DNA of 64,000 bases from Bacteroides caccae (GTDB taxonomy: Bacteria; Bacteroidota; Bacteroidia; Bacteroidales; Bacteroidaceae). The stretch spans positions 2,914,001 through 2,978,000 of the forward strand of contig NZ_CP022412.2 in assembly GCF_002222615.2 (NCBI RefSeq), in the 5' to 3' direction. Positions within the stretch are counted from its first letter, which is position 1; the number at the start of each line of letters is the position of its first letter. Below the pieces are notes generated by a model that saw nothing but the letters and a program-made list of their open reading frames with translations, was not told the DNA's origin and ran no database searches. Below are positions 46,551 through 55,623 of this stretch, piece by piece. The position numbers and the translations under genes are program-made.

Positions 46551-49500
46551 ATGAGAAAGAAAGATATTATATTTTGTATTATTTTGCTTATGTTGCAGTT
46601 CATACCGACAGCTTGCCGGGATGATTACTTTATGAATGAAGAGATAGGCGAAGGCAATGCCACCCTTTCGGTAACCCTGTGTTTCGATCAGGAGGATGCA
46701 GCACTGGGGACTACCCGTGCCGAAGGAGGTGATGAAGGCAATGCCATTCAGAATATAAATTCACTCTGCATGTTGTTTTATGATACGACAGGAAAATTAG
46801 TTCATAATTATATAGTTAAAGGTGAGGGCCTTGTCATTGATCCCGATGTAAGTGGTTGGAGTTATAATCTGGAAGATAACCGGATAGATGAAGACAAAGA
46901 CGAACAGGGTAACCAGTTCGAGGATAGTAAAACCGGTACGGCAATGTTCAAGCTCCGTCCGATAAAGCGGGGTAAGTATTATATCTATGCTGTTGCCAAT
47001 ATGGGAGATCTAACGCAGTATAAGGATAAAATTACTACCCGTGAAGGATTGAAAGCAATCTCCCTTCAGTGGGATCCTGATGATATTTCCCAAAATAGCG
47101 AGATGTTCGGTGTGTTCAGTCTCACTCCCGACCGTAATGCTCCGGATGATCTTGTTACCATTAATTCCCCGGGCGTACAACTTCATAGTTGGTTGCGTCG
47201 CGCCGCGTCCAAGGTGACTGTGGCATTTGACGGTTCCGGGCTTTATGCCAATGTGCAGATTTATATCGAAAACGTTATTCTGAAAGATATTCCCAAAACC
47301 TGTTCGTTGGGTAATCCGAATACTCCGGGATTAGTTTCAGAAGATGTTCCTGATCCGGATTCTTATAAGGATCCCGATTGGAAACCTGAGATGCATGCTC
47401 GTTCGGAACGCTATACTGCATCCAATGGTTTATATTCGGAAGGAAAGTCGATCAAAATCCAGAAATTGCCTGCAGATCTTTCCGTTCTTACGCCCGAAAA
47501 CTATATACATATCTGCAATGATTTGCATCGCTATATGGGTAAGGGAGAAGAAGGAGATGAACAAGATATTATAACGAACACCCATGCCCATAAGGCACAA
47601 TCGCTTTTCTTCTACGAGAATATGCAAGGAAAAGGTAAGTCTAAGAAGCAGTCGCAGAATGGCGTAGATATCGACTATCCCGACCCTGATGAGCAAAAAG
47701 AAGGCTCCGGTTGGAAAGACGAGAAACCTTATGGTACCTATGTTGAGGTGACAGGATACTACCGTTGCACGGCGGCAAACGAACATGTGGGAGCGGGACC
47801 TATCAAGTTCCGTTTTATGTTGGGGCAAGACGTTACTACCGACTATAATGCAACGCGTAATACCCATTATAAGTTGACTCTTAAATTCAAAGGTTACGGA
47901 AACGATGCCGACTGGCATATCGAGTATGAAGAACCGTCCGATATCTATGTGAGCACCCCTCAATATATTTCTTACCTTTATAATAAATCAATGAATGTGA
48001 CCCTGAAAGTAGTGGGTGAAATAAAGCCCAATTCTACTTTGGATGCAAAAATCCTAGGCAAGGATGAAGATACCGGGTTTACAGGTTGGAGACCATGGGG
48101 AAATGGAACAAGTGCATTTCCGACAGTTCCTAATGACTTTTATTATTCAGGTTGGATTTATAACGACGGTCCATGGAACAGCTTTTTGTCATTGAGAAAG
48201 ACCTCCCTTGTGAAGATTGTAGTTCCCGGATACGAAGACAAGCCCTCATGGCAAACCCCTATCAATACGAAATACAACGAGACCTATTATAATGAAAAAA
48301 ATAAAGGAAACAGAAGTTATAAGATTAGCAATATTGGCGCCGATGATTTGGCTGACGGTGAATATTCGGTAAAAAGTAATGGAAATGAACATATTTTTAC
48401 TATTCCGTTATATACCCGTGCCAAAGAGCTTGTGACAAAAACAGGCTTTACAGGAAATAATCCATATTCGGCCTATCCCCGAAAAGAGAGAATCAAGTTT
48501 ACCATACAGGTGAAAGACGATGTCACAGGTACCTATGTTCCCAAGACAGCTTATTTGGATATGATACAAGTACGTCGTATTGAGAATCCGAAAGGCGTAT
48601 GGCGCAGTGCGGGTAATAGTGATAATTTTCATGTGACGCTTATGCGTCTGCCTTATGACGATGCCGAAGATTTTAAGCCGTTCAATTCCGAAGGAGCATG
48701 GAGTGCTACTATTGTTGAGGGAGGAGACGATTTCATTACGTTGCGTTCTACTGTAGAAGGAAGTGGAAGTGACAATGCGCAACAGACAGGTGTGAAAAGT
48801 ATAGAAGGAGCAGGTGAGCATCCGATAGATTTCTGGATTGATTTTAAGGGTACAATTGCAGAAAACTCTACTCCTCGTTGCGCTATCGTACGTGTGCGCT
48901 ATCACAATTACACTTGCGAACATGATATTTATGTACGTCAAGGTTATGCTCCTATCACTATTGACGGGAATGCGGAAAGTGATAAAAACCCGGCATGGGC
49001 ATCATATAATGTTTATTGTTTTGATGCAAATAATGCTCCGGTTTATACAAAGTCACCTTTGGAAGAAGGATCATTGTTCCGTCGTGGAAACCGTACAGCT
49101 ATTCTCGCTTCCAATAATGACAGACCCGGGTTTACTTTTGGTTTAGGGCCGTCAGGTAGTTTCGATGTTCTTGAACTGGGAGCGACTACACCCTCTCAAA
49201 AGACCTGGTCGCAACTGGCACCTTCAGCAGATGATGTAAAGAGTCGTTTTGCAAGTTGGTCCATTGCGGGAGATCATGAACGTATTGCTACAATCGAAGA
49301 TTTTTATACCTTGGAATCTACTTCGATTCATAGTAACATTGGTAAAGCTTACGGTGTTCTTTATGGAGACGGTGCAACCGAGACACAGAAGTCAGTGGAA
49401 GTAGCATTGGGATATGATCATAATGAAGACCCGACCAATTCGAAGAAAGGTATGCGCGGATGTTTCGTCTTCAATATAAATAATAGCCATAATATATTTT

Positions 49501-49838
49501 TCCCTATTGGTAAATCCGGTTATGGACGTCGTAAAGGGATGACAAGTAACGGAGAAAAAGTAGGTGCACTGCGTTATGCCCAACGTACCGATTACTATAA
49601 TAACGACGGTACCGGGAATATTCAGTATGTTCCGCTGTTCTATGACCTGTTTGAACGTCCGGGAGCCATATATCAATGTCGGAACCGTCTGAGTAGTACC
49701 GGTAGTGATGTGAAAAAATCGAGTGCGTTTGATATAAACTATTTCACTATGGGTTTCGAAGGGTTTGAGAATGGTGCATCAAATAATAGTGATGGCAGTG
49801 ACAGTGATGCATGCTTCATACGGACGGTGAAGTATTAG
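46551..49838 (+). CDS. Large DUF4906-type fimbrial tip protein
   Basis: A 1095-residue exported protein (signal peptide with PTACRDD, lipobox-like Cys about 23). A TTRAEGGD motif near residue 52 resembles processing sites of fimbrillins. The N-terminal pilin-like part includes NINSLCMLFYDTTGKLVHNY, and the long C-terminal part has repeated strand-rich segments with KIVVPGYED and YIRQGYAP-type blocks typical of DUF4906 proteins. Size and last position in the operon suggest the adhesive tip (inference). Its stop lies 4 bases before the left repeat of the candidate capsule switch. Confidence 0.8.
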   Translation: MRKKDIIFCIILLMLQFIPTACRDDYFMNEEIGEGNATLSVTLCFDQEDAALGTTRAEGGDEGNAIQNINSLCMLFYDTTGKLVHNYIVKGEGLVIDPDVSGWSYNLEDNRIDEDKDEQGNQFEDSKTGTAMFKLRPIKRGKYYIYAVANMGDLTQYKDKITTREGLKAISLQWDPDDISQNSEMFGVFSLTPDRNAPDDLVTINSPGVQLHSWLRRAASKVTVAFDGSGLYANVQIYIENVILKDIPKTCSLGNPNTPGLVSEDVPDPDSYKDPDWKPEMHARSERYTASNGLYSEGKSIKIQKLPADLSVLTPENYIHICNDLHRYMGKGEEGDEQDIITNTHAHKAQSLFFYENMQGKGKSKKQSQNGVDIDYPDPDEQKEGSGWKDEKPYGTYVEVTGYYRCTAANEHVGAGPIKFRFMLGQDVTTDYNATRNTHYKLTLKFKGYGNDADWHIEYEEPSDIYVSTPQYISYLYNKSMNVTLKVVGEIKPNSTLDAKILGKDEDTGFTGWRPWGNGTSAFPTVPNDFYYSGWIYNDGPWNSFLSLRKTSLVKIVVPGYEDKPSWQTPINTKYNETYYNEKNKGNRSYKISNIGADDLADGEYSVKSNGNEHIFTIPLYTRAKELVTKTGFTGNNPYSAYPRKERIKFTIQVKDDVTGTYVPKTAYLDMIQVRRIENPKGVWRSAGNSDNFHVTLMRLPYDDAEDFKPFNSEGAWSATIVEGGDDFITLRSTVEGSGSDNAQQTGVKSIEGAGEHPIDFWIDFKGTIAENSTPRCAIVRVRYHNYTCEHDIYVRQGYAPITIDGNAESDKNPAWASYNVYCFDANNAPVYTKSPLEEGSLFRRGNRTAILASNNDRPGFTFGLGPSGSFDVLELGATTPSQKTWSQLAPSADDVKSRFASWSIAGDHERIATIEDFYTLESTSIHSNIGKAYGVLYGDGATETQKSVEVALGYDHNEDPTNSKKGMRGCFVFNINNSHNIFFPIGKSGYGRRKGMTSNGEKVGALRYAQRTDYYNNDGTGNIQYVPLFYDLFERPGAIYQCRNRLSSTGSDVKKSSAFDINYFTMGFEGFENGASNNSDGSDSDACFIRTVKY

Positions 49839-49842
49839 AGAA

Positions 49843-49851
49843 TTACCCCAC
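49843..49851 (+). repeat. Left inverted repeat of candidate promoter switch
   Basis: TTACCCCAC; its exact reverse complement occurs at 49979-49987. The pair encloses the upxY promoter, so the 127 bases between could invert. Confidence 0.55.
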
Positions 49852-49930
49852 GGCATATTCTAGCTATAGATTTTGGCTGGTAAGTAAAAAAGAAAGCATT
49901 TTTTTCTTGTTTCTTATTTATTATTTTGCC

Positions 49931-49938
49931 TATCTTTG
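49931..49938 (+). promoter_or_regulatory. Capsule (upxY) promoter -7 element
   Basis: TATCTTTG, with a TTG at 49907-49909 and 21-bp spacer. Expected start near 49945. In the orientation seen here it fires into upxY, so the capsule operon would be ON. Confidence 0.7.
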
Positions 49939-49953
49939 CAGCAGGAATTATTT

Positions 49954-49972
49954 CATTGCCTAAGTAGCAATG
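49954..49972 (+). promoter_or_regulatory. Leader hairpin upstream of upxY
   Basis: CATTGC (49954-49959) and GCAATG (49967-49972) form a 6-bp hairpin with a 7-base loop, close to the 5-prime end of the predicted mRNA. NusG-like antiterminators of capsule loci act on such leader sequence; specific contact here is inference. Confidence 0.45.
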
Positions 49973-49978
49973 GAAAAA

Positions 49979-49987
49979 GTGGGGTAA
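49979..49987 (+). repeat. Right inverted repeat of candidate promoter switch
   Basis: GTGGGGTAA, reverse complement of 49843-49851, ending 6 bases before the upxY ATG. Confidence 0.55.
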
Positions 49988-49993
49988 AAAAAT

Positions 49994-50560
49994 ATGATCA
50001 TTAGCAAAAATGACGATCGAAATGTTCTGCCAACAGATGTGATTGGCAGAAGCGTAGCGCACTCTAAACGCTGGTTAGTCGCCATTGTGCGTATCCATCA
50101 TGAGAAAAAGACAAGTGAGCGCCTCACTAAAATGGGCGTTGAAAATTTCCTTCCTATCCAACAAGAAGTTCATAATTGGAGTGACCGTCGCAAGGTTGTC
50201 GACAGAGTCATCCTTCCAATGATGATCTTCGTCCACGTTGATCCACAAGAACAAAAAGAAGTTCTGACCTTATCCGCTATCAGCCGCTACATGGTACTAC
50301 GTGGGGAGAGTACTCCGGCTGTAATTCCCGACCAACAAATGTTACGATTCAAATTTATGCTCGACTATTCGGACGAAACGATTTGTATGAGCACATCGCC
50401 ATTAGCGCCGGGAGAAAAAATACGTGTAATAAAGGGGCCATTGGCAGGACTGGAAGGGGAACTGGTAGATATGAATGGGAAATCAAAAGTCGCCGTCCGA
50501 CTGACAATGTTGGGATGTGCGTGTGTAGATATACCGGCAGGATGTGTGGAGCCGGTTTAG
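49994..50560 (+). CDS. upxY: UpxY family transcription antiterminator
   Basis: A 188-residue NusG paralogue that lets RNA polymerase read through its own capsule operon. The NGN domain (about 25-110) shows RWLVAIVRIHHEKKTSERL and RRKVVDRVILPMMIFVHVD, and the KOW domain (138-185) shows GEKIRVIKGPLAGLEGELV. In Bacteroides each capsule locus has its own UpxY, usually followed by UpxZ, an inhibitor of other loci. No UpxZ gene follows here; the export gene begins 35 bases later. Confidence 0.93.
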   Translation: MIISKNDDRNVLPTDVIGRSVAHSKRWLVAIVRIHHEKKTSERLTKMGVENFLPIQQEVHNWSDRRKVVDRVILPMMIFVHVDPQEQKEVLTLSAISRYMVLRGESTPAVIPDQQMLRFKFMLDYSDETICMSTSPLAPGEKIRVIKGPLAGLEGELVDMNGKSKVAVRLTMLGCACVDIPAGCVEPV

Positions 50561-50595
50561 TACTTTCGATTGAATTTAAAAATTCAGATTAATCA

Positions 50596-53007
50596 ATGAA
50601 AATGCAAAAACTAATGGGTGCGCTCATCCTCATATTGATGTTGGGCGCTACACCTGTGACTGCTCAAAATATGAGCGACTCTCAAGTATTGGAATATGTC
50701 AAAGAGGGGATTAGACAAGGGAAAGAGCAAAAGCAGCTGGCCTCCGAGTTAGCCCGCAAGGGTGTAACCAAGGAGCAGGCCCTGCGTGTGAAGCAGCTCT
50801 ATGAGCAGCAGAACAACGTGAACGCTTCCAACGCCACAGGTACGGATATCAACGAATCCCGCCTTCGTGAAGAGATGAAGGAGAACACCTCGGATATGTT
50901 GGAGGACCACCCTAGTACCCAAGATCTCGCACGCGGTAATCAGGTCTTCGGACGTAACATCTTCAACACCCGTAATCTGACCTTCGAACCCAGTGTCAAT
51001 ATCGCCACCCCCTTGAATTACCGCCTTGGCCCCGGTGACGAAGTGATAATCGATATCTGGGGGGCGAGCCAGAATACTATCCGCCAGCAGATCTCTCCCG
51101 ACGGCACTATCAATATCCAGAAGATAGGCCCCGTCAACCTGAACGGACTTACGATCGCTGAAGCGAACGACTATCTCAAGAAGACATTAAACAAGATCTA
51201 TAACGGTCTTAATAATACAAACGACCCGACCTCTGACATCCGTCTGACACTCGGCAGCATCCGTACTATCCAGATCAATGTCATGGGTGAAGTGGTCCAG
51301 CCGGGCACCTACTCCCTTTCCTCCTTTGCCACTGTCTTTCACGCGCTTTACCGTGCGGGAGGTGTGAGTGACATCGGCAGCCTGCGCAATGTCCAACTGG
51401 TCCGTAACGGCAGGAACATCGCTACAATCGACGTCTACCAGTTTATCATGAAAGGTAACATTCAGGACGATATCCGTCTTCAGGAAGGCGACGTTGTGAT
51501 AGTTCCCGCTTATGAGGTACTGGTCAAGATCGACGGCAAGGTGAAACGTCCGATGCGTTTTGAGATGAAGAAGGACGAGAACCTTTCCACGCTTATCAGC
51601 TATGCCGGCGGCTTTGAAGCCGACGCCTACACCCGTTCTTTGCGTGTGGTCCGCCAGAACGGTCAGGAATATGAAGTCAACACGGTCAAGGACATGGATT
51701 ACAGTGTCTATAAGATGCGCAACGGCGATGTTGTGACGGCCGAAGCTATCCTTAACCGCTTCATCAACAAGCTTGAAATCCGCGGTGCGGTCTACCGTCC
51801 CGGTATCTACGAACTGAACGGCAGGCTGAATACCGTCCGCGAACTGGTCAACGAATCCCAGGGCCTTACCGGTGATGCGTTCCTGAACCGTGCCGTCCTT
51901 TACCGTCAGCGTGAGGACCTGACTTCCGAAGTAATCCCTCTGGATATCAAGTCTATCATGGAGGGTACTTCCCCCAATCTCCCCCTGATGAAGAATGACA
52001 TTCTTTATATTCCCAGCATTCATGACCTGGAGGACAGGGGTAATGTGGTCATCCACGGTGAAGTGGCTCAGCCTGACTCGTATCCTTATGCGGATAACAT
52101 GACCCTTGAGGACCTGATCATCCAGGCAGGCGGCCTGCGTGAAGCCGCTTCCGTAGTCCGTGTTGATGTATCCCGCAGAATAAAGAACCCGTATAGTACA
52201 GTTGATAATGATACTATCGGTCAGATGTATACGTTTGCCTTAAAGGACGGTTTTGTAGTTGACGGTCGCCCCGGCTTTGTCCTTCAGCCCTACGATGAGG
52301 TTTATGTTCGTCGCAGTCCCGGTTATCAACCTCAACAGAATGTTTCAGTCGAAGGAGAAATACTTTTCGGCGGTTCCTATGCGATGACCAGCAGAGAGGA
52401 ACGTCTTTCAGACTTGATCAACAAAGCCGGCGGAGCCACCAACTACGCTTATCTTCGTGGTGCGAAGCTTACCCGTGTAGCCAATGCGAGTGAGAAGAAA
52501 CGTATGGGTGATGTAATCCGTTTGATGAGCCGTCAGTTGGGTGAGGCTATGCTTGATTCCCTGGGTGTCCGCGTGGAGGATACGTTTACGGTCGGTATCG
52601 ATTTGGAGAAGGCGTTGGCCAATCCCGGAAGTACGGCAGATATTGTGTTGCGTGAGGGTGATGTAGTCTCTATTCCGAAGAATAATAATACGGTAACAAT
52701 CAATGGTGCCGTCATGGTTCCGAATACTGTTTCTTATATGAAAGGCAAGGATGTAGACTATTATCTGAATCAGGCGGGAGGTTATTCTGAGAATGCGAAG
52801 AAGAGTAAGAAGTTCATTGTTTATATGAATGGTCAGGTGACTAAGGTGAAGGGTAGTGGCAAGAAACAGATTGAACCCGGTTGTGAGATAATTATTCCTA
52901 GTAAGGCTAAGAGACGGACTAATATGGGTGATATATTGGGCTATGCCACCTCTTTTAGTTCATTGGGGTTGATGATTGCTTCTATTGCCAACTTAATTAA
53001 GAAATAA
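50596..53007 (+). CDS. Polysaccharide export protein (Wza-like, SLBB repeats)
   Basis: An 803-residue exported protein (signal peptide about 1-23, ending VTAQ). A Poly_export domain (about 135-225) shows YRLGPGDEVIIDIWGASQ and is followed by several SLBB domains, for example QINVMGEVVQPGTYSLSSF, IRGAVYRPGIYELNGR-type, VVIHGEVAQPDSYPYADN and VSVEGEILFGGSYAM. A C-terminal helix (SSLGLMIASIANLIKK) could insert in the outer membrane. It is larger than E. coli Wza (about 380). Codons to about 52300 are strikingly GC-rich and change to AT-richer use at the 3-prime end. Confidence 0.93.
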   Translation: MKMQKLMGALILILMLGATPVTAQNMSDSQVLEYVKEGIRQGKEQKQLASELARKGVTKEQALRVKQLYEQQNNVNASNATGTDINESRLREEMKENTSDMLEDHPSTQDLARGNQVFGRNIFNTRNLTFEPSVNIATPLNYRLGPGDEVIIDIWGASQNTIRQQISPDGTINIQKIGPVNLNGLTIAEANDYLKKTLNKIYNGLNNTNDPTSDIRLTLGSIRTIQINVMGEVVQPGTYSLSSFATVFHALYRAGGVSDIGSLRNVQLVRNGRNIATIDVYQFIMKGNIQDDIRLQEGDVVIVPAYEVLVKIDGKVKRPMRFEMKKDENLSTLISYAGGFEADAYTRSLRVVRQNGQEYEVNTVKDMDYSVYKMRNGDVVTAEAILNRFINKLEIRGAVYRPGIYELNGRLNTVRELVNESQGLTGDAFLNRAVLYRQREDLTSEVIPLDIKSIMEGTSPNLPLMKNDILYIPSIHDLEDRGNVVIHGEVAQPDSYPYADNMTLEDLIIQAGGLREAASVVRVDVSRRIKNPYSTVDNDTIGQMYTFALKDGFVVDGRPGFVLQPYDEVYVRRSPGYQPQQNVSVEGEILFGGSYAMTSREERLSDLINKAGGATNYAYLRGAKLTRVANASEKKRMGDVIRLMSRQLGEAMLDSLGVRVEDTFTVGIDLEKALANPGSTADIVLREGDVVSIPKNNNTVTINGAVMVPNTVSYMKGKDVDYYLNQAGGYSENAKKSKKFIVYMNGQVTKVKGSGKKQIEPGCEIIIPSKAKRRTNMGDILGYATSFSSLGLMIASIANLIKK

Positions 53008-53027
53008 CAACTATATCTTAACTCACT

Positions 53028-54155
53028 ATGATAGAACAGACATCAGAAAAAGACATAAAGCAGAAACAGAATAATCATAATGATGAAGAAATCGAAATCG
53101 ATTTAATAGGTATTCTTCGTAAGATTATAGGCATTCGTAAGACAATTTACAAAGCTGCCGGCATCGGTTTGGTAGTTGGTATTATTGTCGCAATAAGTAT
53201 TCCCAAACAATATACGGTTGGAGTTACTCTTTCTCCTGAAATGGGAGGTTCTAAAGGCGGCGGTTTATCCGGTTTAGCCGCTTCTTTTTTGGGAAGTGGA
53301 GTTTCTATGAATGAAGGTACTGATGCCTTGAATGCTTCTTTGTCTGCTGATATTGTGTCTTCTACTCCTTTTTTGTTGGAACTTTCTAATATGAAGGTTC
53401 CCGTATCAGGGGATGAGGAAATATCTTTAAGTTCATATTTGGATGAAGAATCTTCTCCTTGGTGGGGGTATGTGATCGGTTTTCCAGGTATGATAATAAG
53501 TGGGGTGAAGTCATTATTTGCTGAAGAAGATTCTGAATTAATAATTTCAAAAAAGGCAAATCAGGGTGCAATCGAATTATCTGGAAAGGAATTACAAAAG
53601 ATTGAATCACTCAAGAAAAAGATTATAGCTTCCGTAGATAAGAAAACCTCAATGACTACAGTTTCCGTGACTTTCCAAAATCCGAAAGTTGCCGCAGTAG
53701 TTGCAGATTCTGTCGTAAGGAAATTGCAGGAATATATCATAGATTATCGTACTACCAAAGCAAAAGAAGATTGTCTTTATTTGGAGAGATTGTTTAAAGA
53801 GCGTCAGCAGGAGTATTACGACGCCCAGAAGAAATATGCCGATTATATGGACTCTCATGATAATATTATTTTGCAGAGTGTTCGTACTGAACAGGAACGC
53901 TTGCAGAATGACATGAGCCTTGCCTACCAAGTGTATACTCAGGTGGCCAACCAGCTTCAGGTAGCCAGAGCCAAAGTCCAGGAAGAAAAACCAGTCTTTG
54001 CAGTTGTAGAGCCTGCGGTTATCCCATTATATCCTTCGGGAACCAGTAGAAAAATATATGTTTTAGCTTTTATCTTCCTATCAGTTTGTATTGTTATCTT
54101 TTGGAAGTTATTTGGAGAAGATATTCTGAATAAGTTCAAAGAAATCCGTGCCTAA
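53028..54155 (+). CDS. Wzz-like chain length determinant protein
   Basis: A 375-residue inner-membrane protein that sets polysaccharide chain length. It has a membrane helix near 38-58 and another near 338-356, with a periplasmic domain between, including a predicted coiled coil around 255-310 (KERQQEYYDAQKKYADYM and following). PVFAVVEPAVIPLYPSG is the proline-rich block before the second helix of Wzz proteins. No kinase domain is attached. It follows the export gene by 20 bases. Confidence 0.9.
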   Translation: MIEQTSEKDIKQKQNNHNDEEIEIDLIGILRKIIGIRKTIYKAAGIGLVVGIIVAISIPKQYTVGVTLSPEMGGSKGGGLSGLAASFLGSGVSMNEGTDALNASLSADIVSSTPFLLELSNMKVPVSGDEEISLSSYLDEESSPWWGYVIGFPGMIISGVKSLFAEEDSELIISKKANQGAIELSGKELQKIESLKKKIIASVDKKTSMTTVSVTFQNPKVAAVVADSVVRKLQEYIIDYRTTKAKEDCLYLERLFKERQQEYYDAQKKYADYMDSHDNIILQSVRTEQERLQNDMSLAYQVYTQVANQLQVARAKVQEEKPVFAVVEPAVIPLYPSGTSRKIYVLAFIFLSVCIVIFWKLFGEDILNKFKEIRA

Positions 54156-54174
54156 AATCAATATTTAATGTGAT

Positions 54175-55584
54175 ATGGTATCAACAACCAGTCAAATAAA
54201 TAAAGTCGTAGAGTTTATTGCAGTATTGGGAGATTTGATTATTCTGAACTTGTGTTTGTTCTTTCTCCTTTTCTTTTGGGAAGAAGCATTTGTGTCTTTA
54301 CCTTTTTCCTGCAGAGTTTCATGGATGACGACTTCGTTAAGTCTCTGTTATTTGGCATGCTCGGCGTCCCGGGGTAGAGCATGGAATAGCCGGGCGATTC
54401 GTGCTGATCAGCTTGTGGTACGTGTGCTGAAGAATATTATCATCTTTTCGGTTTTTTGGGCGTGTATCATGGCTTTTAGTGGAATCTCCATAATCTCTCC
54501 TCTATTTTTTATTATCTATTTTTTTATCCTTTTTGTTGTATTAAGCGTTTACCGCATTATTATCCGTCGTTTGCTGATTGATTATTGTGCTAAAGGTAAA
54601 CATAAAAGTTACGCTGTTTTTATAGGTGGAGGAGATAATATGCATACATTATATGAGGAAATGGAAAGTTCTTTGGCCGCCATTTATGAAGTTGTTGGTT
54701 ATTTTGATGTTACTCCGAATGAGACTTTCTCCTCTAAATGCCGTTATCTTGGTAATCCGGACAATTTTGCTGATTTTATGTCCGGAAAAACATCCGTAAA
54801 ACATGTATTCTGTTCTTTGGCAATGGATGAGGGACATTATAATGTTCCTATTATAAACTATTGCGAGAACCATTTGCTTTATTTTCATGGTGTTCCTAAT
54901 GTTTGTAAGGGATTTCCCCAACGTATCTGGCATAGTATGATTGGTAATATGCCAATTTTGAATTTGAGATATGAACCTTTAAGTAAAGTGGAAAATCGTT
55001 TCTTGAAACGGCTATTTGATATTATGTTATCCGGTATTTTTTTGGTTACAGTTTTCCCTGTTATTTATCTAATTGTGGGAACTATTATAAAATTGACTTC
55101 TCCCGGTCCAATATTCTTCAAACAAATGAGGACAGGATTGAATGGCAGAGAATTCAAATGTTATAAGTTTCGTTCTATGAGAGTGAATGATGAAGCAGAC
55201 AAAAAGCAGGCAACAGCCGATGATCCCCGAAAGACTAAATTTGGAAATTTCCTTCGACGTTCTAACATAGATGAACTTCCTCAATTTATTAATGTCTTTA
55301 AAGGTGAAATGTCTATAGTTGGACCTCGCCCTCATATGTTGGCTCATACAGAGACTTATGCGAGATTGATTGATAAATATATGGTGCGTCATTTTATCAA
55401 ACCTGGTGTAACAGGTTGGGCACAAACCCATGGCTTTCGTGGTGAAACGAAAGAACTGTCTCAAATGGAAGGTCGTGTTCAGGCTGATATTTGGTATATG
55501 GAGCATTGGACACTATTACTTGATTTATATATTATTTATAAAACCATAGCAAATGTGATTGTCGGGGAAAAGAATGCGTATTAA
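54175..55584 (+). CDS. Initiating sugar-phosphate transferase (WcaJ/WbaP type)
   Basis: A 469-residue polyprenyl-phosphate glycosylphosphotransferase that moves sugar-1-phosphate to undecaprenyl phosphate and so starts each repeat unit. Four N-terminal membrane segments (about 18-125), a CoA-binding-like middle and a C-terminal catalytic domain: KRLFDIMLSGIFLVTVFP, SPGPIFFKQMRTGLNGREF, YKFRSMR, NIDELPQFINVFKGEMSIVG (ending in GPRP) and KPGVTGWAQ. The sugar is unknown; a glucose or galactose type is common. Confidence 0.93.
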   Translation: MVSTTSQINKVVEFIAVLGDLIILNLCLFFLLFFWEEAFVSLPFSCRVSWMTTSLSLCYLACSASRGRAWNSRAIRADQLVVRVLKNIIIFSVFWACIMAFSGISIISPLFFIIYFFILFVVLSVYRIIIRRLLIDYCAKGKHKSYAVFIGGGDNMHTLYEEMESSLAAIYEVVGYFDVTPNETFSSKCRYLGNPDNFADFMSGKTSVKHVFCSLAMDEGHYNVPIINYCENHLLYFHGVPNVCKGFPQRIWHSMIGNMPILNLRYEPLSKVENRFLKRLFDIMLSGIFLVTVFPVIYLIVGTIIKLTSPGPIFFKQMRTGLNGREFKCYKFRSMRVNDEADKKQATADDPRKTKFGNFLRRSNIDELPQFINVFKGEMSIVGPRPHMLAHTETYARLIDKYMVRHFIKPGVTGWAQTHGFRGETKELSQMEGRVQADIWYMEHWTLLLDLYIIYKTIANVIVGEKNAY

Positions 55585-55623
55585 GATTTAAAAGTGTTTT
55601 AATATTATTCTTGTTAATACTAC

